Below are positions 39,557-47,853 of a stretch of DNA of 64,000 nucleotides, one piece after another (the first letter of the stretch is position 1; each line of letters starts with the position of its first letter). The stretch comes from an uncultured Bacteroidia bacterium (lineage in GTDB: Bacteria; Bacteroidota; Bacteroidia; Bacteroidales; UBA932). The stretch lies in NCBI GenBank assembly GCA_902761655.1, contig CACWLD010000007.1:1-64000 (forward strand). The letters are read 5' to 3'. The notes under the pieces were generated by a model that ran no database searches, was not told the DNA's origin, and saw only the letters and a list, made by a program, of their open reading frames with translations. Made by a program: the position numbers and the translations under genes.

Positions 39557-39564
39557 CAAAAATA
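39557..39564 (-). promoter_or_regulatory. truA promoter -7 box (leaderless arrangement)
   Basis: TATTTTTG on the minus strand matches the -7 consensus and lies only 7 nt before the truA ATG, so transcription should start at or next to the start codon. Confidence 0.5.
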
Positions 39565-39574
39565 TTAAAATATA

Positions 39575-40567
39575 ATGGAAAATATCAACATCCAAGAACT
39601 CAACGAGCGCATTCAAAGGGAGAGCGCCTTTGTGGATCTGCTTACAATGCAGATGGGAAAGGTGATAGTGGGCCAGAAGCATCTGGTAGAAAACCTGCTC
39701 ATTGGCCTCCTGGCCAATGGCCACATCCTCCTGGAGGGCGTTCCTGGCTTGGCAAAAACCCTGGCAATCAATACTTTGTCCCAGGCGGTAAACGCCAAGT
39801 TCAGCAGAATTCAGTTTACTCCGGACCTTTTGCCTGCTGACTTGCTGGGAACCCTTATCTATTCCCAGAAGAACGAGGCCTTCGAGGTTCACAAAGGTCC
39901 CATCTTTGCAAACTTCGTCCTCGCAGATGAAATCAACCGTTCTCCGGCAAAGGTGCAGTCCGCCCTGCTGGAGGCTATGCAGGAGCGCCAGGTAACCCTT
40001 GGAGACAAGACCTATAAGCTCCCGGAGCCGTTCCTGGTAATGGCCACCCAGAACCCCATAGAGCAGGAAGGAACCTACCCTCTGCCAGAGGCCCAGGTCG
40101 ACCGTTTTATGCTCAAGGTCATCGTGGACTATCCAAAGAAGGAGGAGGAGAGGCTGATTGTCCGTATGAACAATTCCGGAGTATTCCCCAAGGCGGAGCC
40201 CGTGATCAGCCCTGAAGACATCGTCCGCGCCCGCGAGGTTGTCCGCGATGTCTATATGGATGAGAAGATAGAGCGCTATATAGTGGATATCGTCTATGCC
40301 ACCCGCACCCCTGAGGAGTACGGCCTCAAGAATCTCAAGGGCCTCATCTCCTTTGGCGCGTCGCCGCGTGCCAGCATTTCGCTGAGTATGGCCGCCAAGG
40401 CATACGCCTTCATCAAGAGGCGCGGCTACGTTATCCCTGAGGACGTCAGGGCCGTCTGCAACGAGGTCCTGCGCCACCGTATCGGCCTCAGCTATGAGGC
40501 GGAGGCGGAAAACGTCAAGTCAGAAGACATCATCGAGCAAGTTATCAATGCAGTTATCGTCCCATAG
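39575..40567 (+). CDS. MoxR-family AAA+ ATPase
   Basis: Chaperone-like ATPase thought to remodel or assemble the VWA-domain partners encoded downstream; 330 residues. Walker A is GVPGLAKT (55-62), in the MoxR form with Ala before Lys; Walker B is FVLADEINRSPAKVQSALLEAMQE; sensor 1 is VMATQNPIEQEGTYPLPEAQ. The arginine-finger/lid domain includes LISFGASPRASISL. It is the first gene of the aerotolerance (Bat) operon and overlaps the next by 20 bp. Confidence 0.93.
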   Translation: MENINIQELNERIQRESAFVDLLTMQMGKVIVGQKHLVENLLIGLLANGHILLEGVPGLAKTLAINTLSQAVNAKFSRIQFTPDLLPADLLGTLIYSQKNEAFEVHKGPIFANFVLADEINRSPAKVQSALLEAMQERQVTLGDKTYKLPEPFLVMATQNPIEQEGTYPLPEAQVDRFMLKVIVDYPKKEEERLIVRMNNSGVFPKAEPVISPEDIVRAREVVRDVYMDEKIERYIVDIVYATRTPEEYGLKNLKGLISFGASPRASISLSMAAKAYAFIKRRGYVIPEDVRAVCNEVLRHRIGLSYEAEAENVKSEDIIEQVINAVIVP

Positions 40568-41450
40568 CACAAGCGCTGCAGACCTGCTGAAGAAAGTCCG
40601 CAAGATAGAGATCAAGACGCGGGCCCTCTCGCACCAGATTTTCGCCGGAGAATACCATTCTGCGTTCAAGGGACGCGGTATGGCCTTCAGCGAGGTGCGC
40701 GAGTACCAGTGGGGAGACGACGTGCGTTCTATGGACTGGAATGTCACCGCGCGCCTGCGCACACCTTATGTGAAGGTGTTCGAGGAGGAGCGCGAGCTGA
40801 CAGTGGTGCTGCTGGTGGACGTGAGCGGATCCGGCTTCTTCGGGACAGCATCGCGCACCAAGAGGGAGCTGCTGGCGGAGATAGCCGCCGTGCTCAGTTT
40901 CAGCGCCATCCTCAATAACGACAAGGTGGGAGCGCTGTTCTTCAGCGACCGCGTGGAGAAATTCATCCCGCCGGGAAAGGGCCGGAGCCACCTGCTCCAC
41001 ATTATCAGGGAGATCATCGACCTTGAGCCTGTTTCACGCGGAACCGACATTGGCGAAGCGCTCCGCTACCTGACCAACGCCATCAAGAAAAAATGCACCG
41101 CATTCGTGCTCAGCGATATGATGGATGCCGATGACCAGGGCAACCCGCGCTACGAAGACGCGCTCAAGGTTGCCGTCAACCGCCACGACCTTTCCGTGAT
41201 CAAGGTACACGACCCCCGCGAGCAGAGCATCCCGGACCTTGGCCTTGTGAACATACACGACCTTGAAACCGGGGCCGGAACCTGGGTGAACACCTCCAGC
41301 AAGCATATGCGTGCCGCATATGAGGCCTGGTACAGGACTGTCGCGGACAAAGAAAAGAAGATGTTCAACCGCTACAAGGTTGACTCCGTGGATATTGCAA
41401 CCAACGAAGACTATGTCAAGGGCCTTATGACCCTGTTCAGCAAGAAATGA
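40548..41450 (+). CDS. DUF58 protein of the Bat operon
   Basis: 300 residues from the ATG at 40548 (MQLSSHSTSAADLLKKV), matching the usual family start; the longer frame from 40494 is an unlikely Arg/Lys/Ser-rich extension. The DUF58 signature FKGRGMAFSEVREYQWGDDVRSMDW is clear. A VWA-like fold follows with a MIDAS-type DVSGS at 91-95. Family members act beside MoxR ATPases; the biochemical role is unsettled. It overlaps moxR by 20 bp and the following gene by ATGA. Confidence 0.9.
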   Translation: MQLSSHSTSAADLLKKVRKIEIKTRALSHQIFAGEYHSAFKGRGMAFSEVREYQWGDDVRSMDWNVTARLRTPYVKVFEEERELTVVLLVDVSGSGFFGTASRTKRELLAEIAAVLSFSAILNNDKVGALFFSDRVEKFIPPGKGRSHLLHIIREIIDLEPVSRGTDIGEALRYLTNAIKKKCTAFVLSDMMDADDQGNPRYEDALKVAVNRHDLSVIKVHDPREQSIPDLGLVNIHDLETGAGTWVNTSSKHMRAAYEAWYRTVADKEKKMFNRYKVDSVDIATNEDYVKGLMTLFSKK

Positions 41451-42403
41451 GACTGTTGTTAGCCATATATGTATTAGCGGCGGGCATCATCCCTTCCGGC
41501 CAGAGCTACCTCAAGCAGCTCCAGCAGAGGGATTCCATACTCATTGCGGACCAGCTGGAATACGGTGTGGAACTCAATGGAGTGGAGGCAAGCGCCACCC
41601 TGGCCTTCCAGGACTACACCAAGGCGTTCACGGACACCCTGACGCTTGTACGGAACTGGCGCATAGACACCCTCAAGGTCATAGGCAAGGATGCCGACAG
41701 GAAATTCAACCTGCGCGCATCCGTAGTGGTTGCCCCGTTCGAGGAGGGCCATTACCAGCTGCCGGACATTGCCGTACAGCGCACCTTGGGCAAGCAGATG
41801 GACACATTGCTGTTCGACGGTATGGAGTTCGAGGCCAAGACCATCCCAATTGACACCGCCACTTTCCAGATACACGACATTAAGGGCCAGATAAAGTATC
41901 CGCTTACGTTTGCGGAAATCCTGCCTTACATCCTGGGCATCAATCTGCTGGCCCTGCTGGCCATAGTGATCGGCTGCCTGATAATAATGTCCAAGCGCAC
42001 CAGGACCGTCACGGAGGTTCACCGCGATCCTCCTTACATAGTTGCCCTGCGCAACCTGGACAGCCTGCGCGGAGACAAGTACTGGGCTCCGGACAAGCAG
42101 AAGACGCTGTATTCCGGCATTACGGACACGCTTCGCACATATATTGAGAACGTCTTTGGCATCAATGCGGAGGAGATGACCACCGCGGAAATCTTCGAGG
42201 CCCTTGACGGGCGCGTTCCCCAGGACCTTTATGCGGAGGCCAAAGATCTGTTCGAGACCGCGGACTTCGTGAAATTCGCAAAGTTCTTTGCAACTGACGA
42301 GCAGAATGCCGCCGCAGTGCCTTCTGCAGTGAAATTTGTAACGTCCACCTACCAGACACAGCTGGAAAGTGAGCAGAAAGAGCAAGAGGAGGAGGCCGCC
42401 TGA
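41447..42403 (+). CDS. Bat-operon membrane protein with BatD-like periplasmic part
   Basis: 318 residues: a short N-terminal signal segment (MRLLLAIYVLAAGIIPSGQS), a periplasmic beta-rich part (about 25-155), one helix ILPYILGINLLALLAIVIGCLIIM, then a cytoplasmic domain (KYWAPDKQKTLYSGITDTLRTYIENVFG) like the C-terminal domain of BatD. A gene of this layout commonly lies between DUF58 and batA in Bacteroidota. I cannot name a function. Start ATGA and stop TGATG overlaps bind it to both neighbours. Confidence 0.75.
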   Translation: MRLLLAIYVLAAGIIPSGQSYLKQLQQRDSILIADQLEYGVELNGVEASATLAFQDYTKAFTDTLTLVRNWRIDTLKVIGKDADRKFNLRASVVVAPFEEGHYQLPDIAVQRTLGKQMDTLLFDGMEFEAKTIPIDTATFQIHDIKGQIKYPLTFAEILPYILGINLLALLAIVIGCLIIMSKRTRTVTEVHRDPPYIVALRNLDSLRGDKYWAPDKQKTLYSGITDTLRTYIENVFGINAEEMTTAEIFEALDGRVPQDLYAEAKDLFETADFVKFAKFFATDEQNAAAVPSAVKFVTSTYQTQLESEQKEQEEEAA

Positions 42404-43386
42404 TGTTTTTCGAGTATCCACAGTTGCTTTGGCTGATGATTGTCCCGGCTCTGCTTGGGGCGCTCTACCTGTTCCGCGAGCTCACGGGAAGGCGCACCAG
42501 CCTGAACGTGGCTTCCGGGAAGCAGTGGCAGAGCGGCGGGCGCACTCCTCTGGAGGTGCTGCGCCACCTGCCGGAGCTCCTGCGCCTGGCCGCGATGTGC
42601 CTGATAGTGGTGTGCATAGCGCGCCCGCGCTCGTCGTCGCAGTCGGAAAGGGTGGATACGGAAGGAATAGACATTATGCTGGCGATGGACGTTTCCACCA
42701 GTATGCTGGCGCGGGACTTTGAGCCGGACCGTATCAACGCGGCCAAGGACATTGCTATGGAGTTCATAGCGCAGAGGCCTTCGGACAGAATGGGAATAGT
42801 TGTGTTCGCGGGGGAGAGCTACACCCAGTGCCCGCTCACAACGGACCGCGCTACGCTCATCAACCTTATGAAGGAACTTCAGACGGGTCTGATTGACGAC
42901 GGCACCGCAATTGGCAACGGTCTTGCCACGGCGGTGGCGCGCCTTACGGATTCCGATGCAAAGAGCCGCGTGGTGATACTTCTCACCGACGGTGAGAACA
43001 ACAGCGGCGAAATTGCCCCGGAGACGGCGGCGGAGATAGCATCTACCTATGGCGTAAGGGTTTACACCATTGGAGTGGGTGCCAACGGCAGCGCACCGTA
43101 CCCGGTGATGACGCCCTGGGGCATAGAGATGCAGAACCTTCCGGTCCAGTTGGACGAAGACCTGCTTCGCAACATAGCCTCCATAACCGGAGGACGTTAT
43201 TTCCGCGCTACGGACAACACCAAGCTGGCGGAAATTTATGCTGAGATAAACAAGATGGAAAAGACACGGGTAACCGTGGACAATTTCCCTGTATATAAAG
43301 AACTGTTCCTGAAGTACGCGCTGTGGGCACTTGCCCTGCTGCTCCTGGAACTTGTATTGAGATTCCTGTTCAAGAAACTGCCGTGA
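42403..43386 (+). CDS. batA: VWA-domain membrane protein BatA
   Basis: 327 residues. Two N-terminal helices precede a von Willebrand A domain with MIDAS DVSTS (96-100), TDG (LLTDGENNSG) and a C-terminal helix (ALWALALLLLELVLRFLF). The Bat proteins were named for Bacteroides aerotolerance; later work links the cluster to envelope stress, and the exact mechanism is unknown. It starts at TGATG and ends at GTGA overlapping batB. Confidence 0.9.
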   Translation: MFFEYPQLLWLMIVPALLGALYLFRELTGRRTSLNVASGKQWQSGGRTPLEVLRHLPELLRLAAMCLIVVCIARPRSSSQSERVDTEGIDIMLAMDVSTSMLARDFEPDRINAAKDIAMEFIAQRPSDRMGIVVFAGESYTQCPLTTDRATLINLMKELQTGLIDDGTAIGNGLATAVARLTDSDAKSRVVILLTDGENNSGEIAPETAAEIASTYGVRVYTIGVGANGSAPYPVMTPWGIEMQNLPVQLDEDLLRNIASITGGRYFRATDNTKLAEIYAEINKMEKTRVTVDNFPVYKELFLKYALWALALLLLELVLRFLFKKLP

Positions 43387-44384
43387 TATATTTTGGAAAC
43401 ATACACTTCCTGTGGCTCCTGCTGCTGGTTCCCGTCATCCTGGCGGGCTACGGCATTATGCGCTACAGGCGCCGCAGGACCTTGAGGGAATTTGGGGACG
43501 AGGCTCTGGTCAACGAGCTGATGCCGCGCTACTCAGCCGTCAAGGGCTGGCTGCGCTGCATCCTGCTGGCCATCGCCTTCGCCTGCTTTGCCGTGGGTAT
43601 GTCGCGCCCTATGATAGGCGCTACCATACGCGAGCACGAGTCCGCAGGCGCGGAGATAATGATATGCCTTGACGTCTCCAATTCAATGCTGGCGGAGGAT
43701 TATTCCCCCAGCCGCCTGGACAGGGCAAAGCTGGCCATAACCAGGCTGGTGGACGGCCTGCAGGAAGACAGGATAGGCCTGATTGTGTTTGCGGGCACGT
43801 CGTTCGTGCAGCTGCCTATCACGTCAGACTACATATCGGCAAAGATGTTCCTGTCATCGGTGGACAACCGCTCGGTACCGGTACAGGGCACCGCAATAGG
43901 AGACGCCATAAACACTGCAATACGCAGCTTCAGCGCCCAGAGCGAGAAGAGCCGCGCCATAATAGTGATTACTGACGGCGAGAACCACGAGGACGATCCC
44001 GTGGAGCAGGCGGCCCTGGCTGCTGAGCAGGGAATCAAGGTATACACCATTGGCGTGGGCTCCACCCAGGGCCAGCCAATCCCGTATGGGGGAGAGCTGC
44101 TCAGGGATTCCGAGGGCAACATAGTGGTGACCCGCCTGGACGAGGAAACCCTCAGGCGCATAGCTGGCGCCGGTGGAGGAGCATATGTGCACGCGGGCAA
44201 TGAGGAGTTCGGCCTCAATCCTATCGTCGAGGACATCCGCAAGATGGAGGACGAGCGCTTCAATTCCATAGTTTTCGAGGAATACAACGAGCAGTTTATG
44301 TATTTCTTTGCCGCCGCGCTCATATTCCTGATGCTGGAAATGCTGTTGGGTGAGAGGAGCCCCAAGAAGAAACTGTTTGTATGA
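43383..44384 (+). CDS. batB: VWA-domain membrane protein BatB
   Basis: 333 residues from a GTG at 43383 (IYFGNIHFLWLLLLVPVI follows); the longer frame from 43323 runs inside batA and is rejected. The VWA domain has MIDAS DVSNS (97-101), preceded by two helices, and a C-terminal helix (FMYFFAAALIFLMLEMLLG). It is paralogous to BatA. Four-base GTGA and ATGA overlaps with batA and batC indicate coupled translation. Confidence 0.9.
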   Translation: MIYFGNIHFLWLLLLVPVILAGYGIMRYRRRRTLREFGDEALVNELMPRYSAVKGWLRCILLAIAFACFAVGMSRPMIGATIREHESAGAEIMICLDVSNSMLAEDYSPSRLDRAKLAITRLVDGLQEDRIGLIVFAGTSFVQLPITSDYISAKMFLSSVDNRSVPVQGTAIGDAINTAIRSFSAQSEKSRAIIVITDGENHEDDPVEQAALAAEQGIKVYTIGVGSTQGQPIPYGGELLRDSEGNIVVTRLDEETLRRIAGAGGGAYVHAGNEEFGLNPIVEDIRKMEDERFNSIVFEEYNEQFMYFFAAALIFLMLEMLLGERSPKKKLFV

Positions 44385-45076
44385 GAAGGATACTGTTGAT
44401 ATTGGCAACTGTACTGATGGCCGTTTGCGCAAGCGCGCAGGTGGACCGCAGGGAAGTGAGGGAAGGCAACCGCAAGTTCCGCGGAGGCAACTTCCGTCAG
44501 GCCGAGATAGACTACCGCAAGGCGGCCCTCAAGGATTCGCTCTCCGTTGCGGCGCAGTACAACCTTGCCTCTTCGCTGTACAGGCAGGAAGATTACGCAG
44601 GCGCAGCCAAAGCGCTTGAAACCATAAAGGACGTGGCCCCAAGCCATCCAAACAGCGCTGATTACTTTTACAACGCTGGCGACGTAGCCCTTCAGACGGA
44701 AAACTATCAGGCTGCAGTGGAGGCCTTCAAGCAGGCCCTCCTGCGCAACCCCGGAGACCTGGATGCCAAGGAGAATTACATCTACGCTAAGAAGAAACTC
44801 CAGGACCAGCAGCAGGACGGCGGAGGCCAGGACAATCAGGACAACCAGGATCAGGATCAGAATCAGGACCAGAACCAGGATCAGCAGCAACAGCAGCAGG
44901 ACCAGGATCAGAACCAGGACCAGCAGCAACAACAGCAGCCTCGCGAGCAGAAGATATCCCCCCAGCAGGCCCAGCAGATGCTTAATGCCATACAGGCCAA
45001 GGAGAAGGAGACCCAGGACAAAGTGAACAAGGAAAAAGCCCAGGCGAACCCTAATAAGAAAGAAAAGAATTGGTAA
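44381..45076 (+). CDS. batC: TPR protein BatC
   Basis: 231 residues: signal peptide (MRRILLILATVLMAVCASAQ), TPR repeats at about 25-130 (REGNRKFRGGNFRQAEIDYR and AAVEAFKQALLRNPGDLDAK), then a Gln/Asp/Asn run (about 140-190) and a charged tail. TPRs suggest a scaffold for BatA/BatB in the periplasm. The low-complexity run is encoded by CAG/GAT/AAC repeats and is likely variable in length. Its stop overlaps the next ATG (TAATG). Confidence 0.85.
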   Translation: MRRILLILATVLMAVCASAQVDRREVREGNRKFRGGNFRQAEIDYRKAALKDSLSVAAQYNLASSLYRQEDYAGAAKALETIKDVAPSHPNSADYFYNAGDVALQTENYQAAVEAFKQALLRNPGDLDAKENYIYAKKKLQDQQQDGGGQDNQDNQDQDQNQDQNQDQQQQQQDQDQNQDQQQQQQPREQKISPQQAQQMLNAIQAKEKETQDKVNKEKAQANPNKKEKNW

Positions 45077-47664
45077 TGAAACGGTTGGTAGCCATAATTA
45101 TGTTGCTGGCCGCGGCCTTCACGCTGCGCGCCCAGACATCCATCCGCGTGGACGCCCCCAATCTGGTGGCGGTCAGCGAGCAGTTCAACGTGACTTTCGT
45201 CATTGAGGGAGAGGATTCCCCGACGGACTTCCAGTGGAGTCCCGGCGATGACTTCCAGCTTGTCTGGGGCCCGCAGAGAGGCTCTTCCACCAGCGTTACC
45301 ATAGTCAACGGCAAGCGCTCACGCACTTCCCAGACCACATTCACATATGTGCTGATGCCAAAGAAGGAGGGAAAGTTCACCCTGCCAACCGCCACCGCAA
45401 AGGTGGGCGGAAAGGAGATTTCCTCCTCCGGCGCCAGCGTGGAGGTGGTTTCCGCCCAGAGCGGCGGTGGCTCCCAGGGCTCGTCCGGCGCATCCGGAGG
45501 CTCCGCGCAGGAAAGCGGCAGCATTTCTGACGACGACCTTTTCCTCAGGCTCACCCTGAGCCGTACATCGGCAGTGGTGGGGGAGCCAATCAACGTATCT
45601 CTGAAACTTTACCAGAGGGTGAGCGTGGCAGGATTCGAGGACGCGCGCTTCCCGTCCTTCAACGGCTTCTGGAGCCAGGAGATCCAGGCTCCCACCAGCA
45701 TTGAGTTCACGCGTGAGAACTACAACGGAAGCCTTTACAACTCCGCTATCCTTCGCACCTGGACCATCATCCCGCAGCAGAGCGGAGACCTGGTGATTGA
45801 ACCTGCTGAACTGGTGTGCCTTGTGAACGTGCGCGTCGCCACGGGCGGAGGAAGCATCTTTGACAGTTTCTTCCAGGACGATTACCGCACCCTGCGCAAG
45901 AGAATCTATTCCAAGAGTTATACGGTAAAGGTTTCACCGCTTCCGTCCGGCGCCCCGGCGTCCTTCGGCGGCGGCGTTGGAACGTTCACGATGAACACGG
46001 CGCTTTCCGCTTCCTCGCTGAACGCGCACGACGCCGGATCGCTCAAGGTCACTGTGTCCGGAAGCGGCAACGTATACCTGCTGGAGGCCCCCAAGGTGCA
46101 GTTCCCGCCGGATTTCGAGGTTTATGACGTGAAGATTTCCGATTCCCCGGGTGCAAAGGTCTTCGAGTATCCGTTCATACCGCGCAGCCCCGGAGACTTT
46201 GAGATAGGGCCGGTGGAGTACAGCTACTTTGACATCAATACCCGCAAGTACGTCACCCTCAAGTCCGATGTGATGCCGCTTAGCGTAGCCCGCGGCACGA
46301 ACACGGACAGCCCCAACGCGGGAGTCATCAACAATGTTTCCAGAAGGGATGTCCGCAACCTTGACAGCGACATCCGCTATATAGTGACAAAGAAGCCAAA
46401 GTTCAATTCCGCGGGCAGCGGATTTGCCTTTGGGAAGGCGTTCTGGGCCCTTGCGGCGGCGCTGTTGCTGCTGTGGGCGGCCGCGTTCGTAGCGCTCAGG
46501 CGCATAGGCGCCCGCCGCGCTGACGTCGCCCTCACCAAGAACCGCAAGGCCACATCTCTGGCCCGCAAGAAACTCGCCCAGGCCGGCGTATTCCTGGACA
46601 AGAACCTTTATACGGCGTTCTATGAGGAGTTGCACAAGGCCCTGCTGGGCTTCGTGGGCGACAAGCTGAATATGGACCTTGCCGATATGTCCAAGGAGAA
46701 CATCAGCGCTGAACTATGCTCGCGCGGAACGCCCGCGCAGACGGCGCAGGAGTTCACCGACCTGCTCGATGCGTGCGAGTACGCGCGCTACTCCCCGGAT
46801 TCCGGCCACGAGGCTATGTCCGAGCATTATAAGAAATCCCTAGAAGTGATCTCAGAAATTGACAATGCAATGAAGGTGAACAGAAAGACCAGGGCGGGCG
46901 GAGCCGCGGCGGCGGCCCTGCTGTTGTTGCTGCTGCCCGGCGCCGCGCTCCGCGCCCAGGACAGTTATCCGGATTCATTGTGGAACGCCGGCACAGCCGC
47001 CTATTCCGACGGCCGCTGGGATGATGCCCTGCAGGCCTGGAGCGGAATCGAGAGCCTGGGAGTGGAATCCGCTGACCTGTACTATAATCTGGGAAACGCT
47101 TATTTCAAGACATCTGACTACGCGCACGCCATCCTCTTCTATGAGCGTGCCTTGAAGCTTGATCCGTCTTCTGCGGATATCAAGCATAATCTGCAATTTG
47201 CACAGGAGTTCATCCAGGACAACATAGAGACCGTACCGGAGTTCTTCCTTGCCCAGTGGTTCCACAACCTGTCCCGTCTTTTCCCAAGGGACGTCTGGGC
47301 CGTACTGTTCCTTGTGTTGCTTGCCGCCGCCCTTGGCCTGTCGCTGCTTTTCGCCCTTGGCGGAACGCCGGCACGCCGCAAGGCCGGCTTCTTTGGCGGA
47401 ATAGCCGCCCTATTGCTCTGCGCGCTCTGTTTCTCATTTGCGCGTGTGCAATACAATCAGTATATAAACGCCACGGACGCCATAATTACAAGGGCTGTCA
47501 CATCCGTAAAGAGTTCCCCTGACAGCGGGTCTGCAAAAGACTTGTTCGTGCTCCACGCCGGGTCCAAGGTCAGGATACTGGATTCAGTGGGTGAATGGAT
47601 GAACGTAGAATTGCCTGACGGCAGGCAGGGATGGCTTCCAGAAGCTGATATGGAAGTTATCTGA
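45076..47664 (+). CDS. BatD-BatE fusion protein
   Basis: 862 residues from the ATG at 45076; a TTG two codons earlier is not preferred. Residues 1-598 are BatD-like: signal peptide, Ig-like beta domains, a helix near 460-480 (FWALAAALLLLWAAAFVAL) and the cytoplasmic helical domain ending KSLEVISEIDNA. At residue 599 an in-frame Met begins a second signal-like segment (MKVNRKTRAGG then a Leu/Ala run ending ALRAQ). It is followed by BatE features: TPRs (YYNLGNAYFKTSDYAHAILF), two helices and an SH3-like end (VLHAGSKVRILDSVGEWMNV). These are usually two genes. Confidence 0.85.
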   Translation: MKRLVAIIMLLAAAFTLRAQTSIRVDAPNLVAVSEQFNVTFVIEGEDSPTDFQWSPGDDFQLVWGPQRGSSTSVTIVNGKRSRTSQTTFTYVLMPKKEGKFTLPTATAKVGGKEISSSGASVEVVSAQSGGGSQGSSGASGGSAQESGSISDDDLFLRLTLSRTSAVVGEPINVSLKLYQRVSVAGFEDARFPSFNGFWSQEIQAPTSIEFTRENYNGSLYNSAILRTWTIIPQQSGDLVIEPAELVCLVNVRVATGGGSIFDSFFQDDYRTLRKRIYSKSYTVKVSPLPSGAPASFGGGVGTFTMNTALSASSLNAHDAGSLKVTVSGSGNVYLLEAPKVQFPPDFEVYDVKISDSPGAKVFEYPFIPRSPGDFEIGPVEYSYFDINTRKYVTLKSDVMPLSVARGTNTDSPNAGVINNVSRRDVRNLDSDIRYIVTKKPKFNSAGSGFAFGKAFWALAAALLLLWAAAFVALRRIGARRADVALTKNRKATSLARKKLAQAGVFLDKNLYTAFYEELHKALLGFVGDKLNMDLADMSKENISAELCSRGTPAQTAQEFTDLLDACEYARYSPDSGHEAMSEHYKKSLEVISEIDNAMKVNRKTRAGGAAAAALLLLLLPGAALRAQDSYPDSLWNAGTAAYSDGRWDDALQAWSGIESLGVESADLYYNLGNAYFKTSDYAHAILFYERALKLDPSSADIKHNLQFAQEFIQDNIETVPEFFLAQWFHNLSRLFPRDVWAVLFLVLLAAALGLSLLFALGGTPARRKAGFFGGIAALLLCALCFSFARVQYNQYINATDAIITRAVTSVKSSPDSGSAKDLFVLHAGSKVRILDSVGEWMNVELPDGRQGWLPEADMEVI

Positions 47665-47687
47665 GGCAAGAAAAAAGTTTATTTTTA

Positions 47688-47718
47688 TTGCATAAAACAA
47701 AATTTGTACATATCTTTG
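47688..47718 (+). promoter_or_regulatory. Promoter of the large lipoprotein gene
   Basis: TTG (47688-47690), 20 nt, TATCTTTG (47711-47718). It is a near-perfect Bacteroidota promoter and leaves a leader of about 130 nt before the ATG at 47854, with a TTGTAAC/GTTACAA inverted pair inside. Confidence 0.75.
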
Positions 47719-47853
47719 TGCGTTGTATGTTGTAACGTATCGCTCCGGGAATCCGTGGAGTGTGCGTTCCAGCATAGGGAAAAAGCAGATTATTGTTACA
47801 AAGTGAAACAAATACAATTATTATAGTTTAACTTTTTTAAATCTATTCCATTT

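Noticed and set aside
44840..44945. Short CAG/GAT/AAC repeats in batC as a non-coding satellite
   Set aside because: They stay in frame and encode the Gln/Asp/Asn-rich tail common in BatC proteins.
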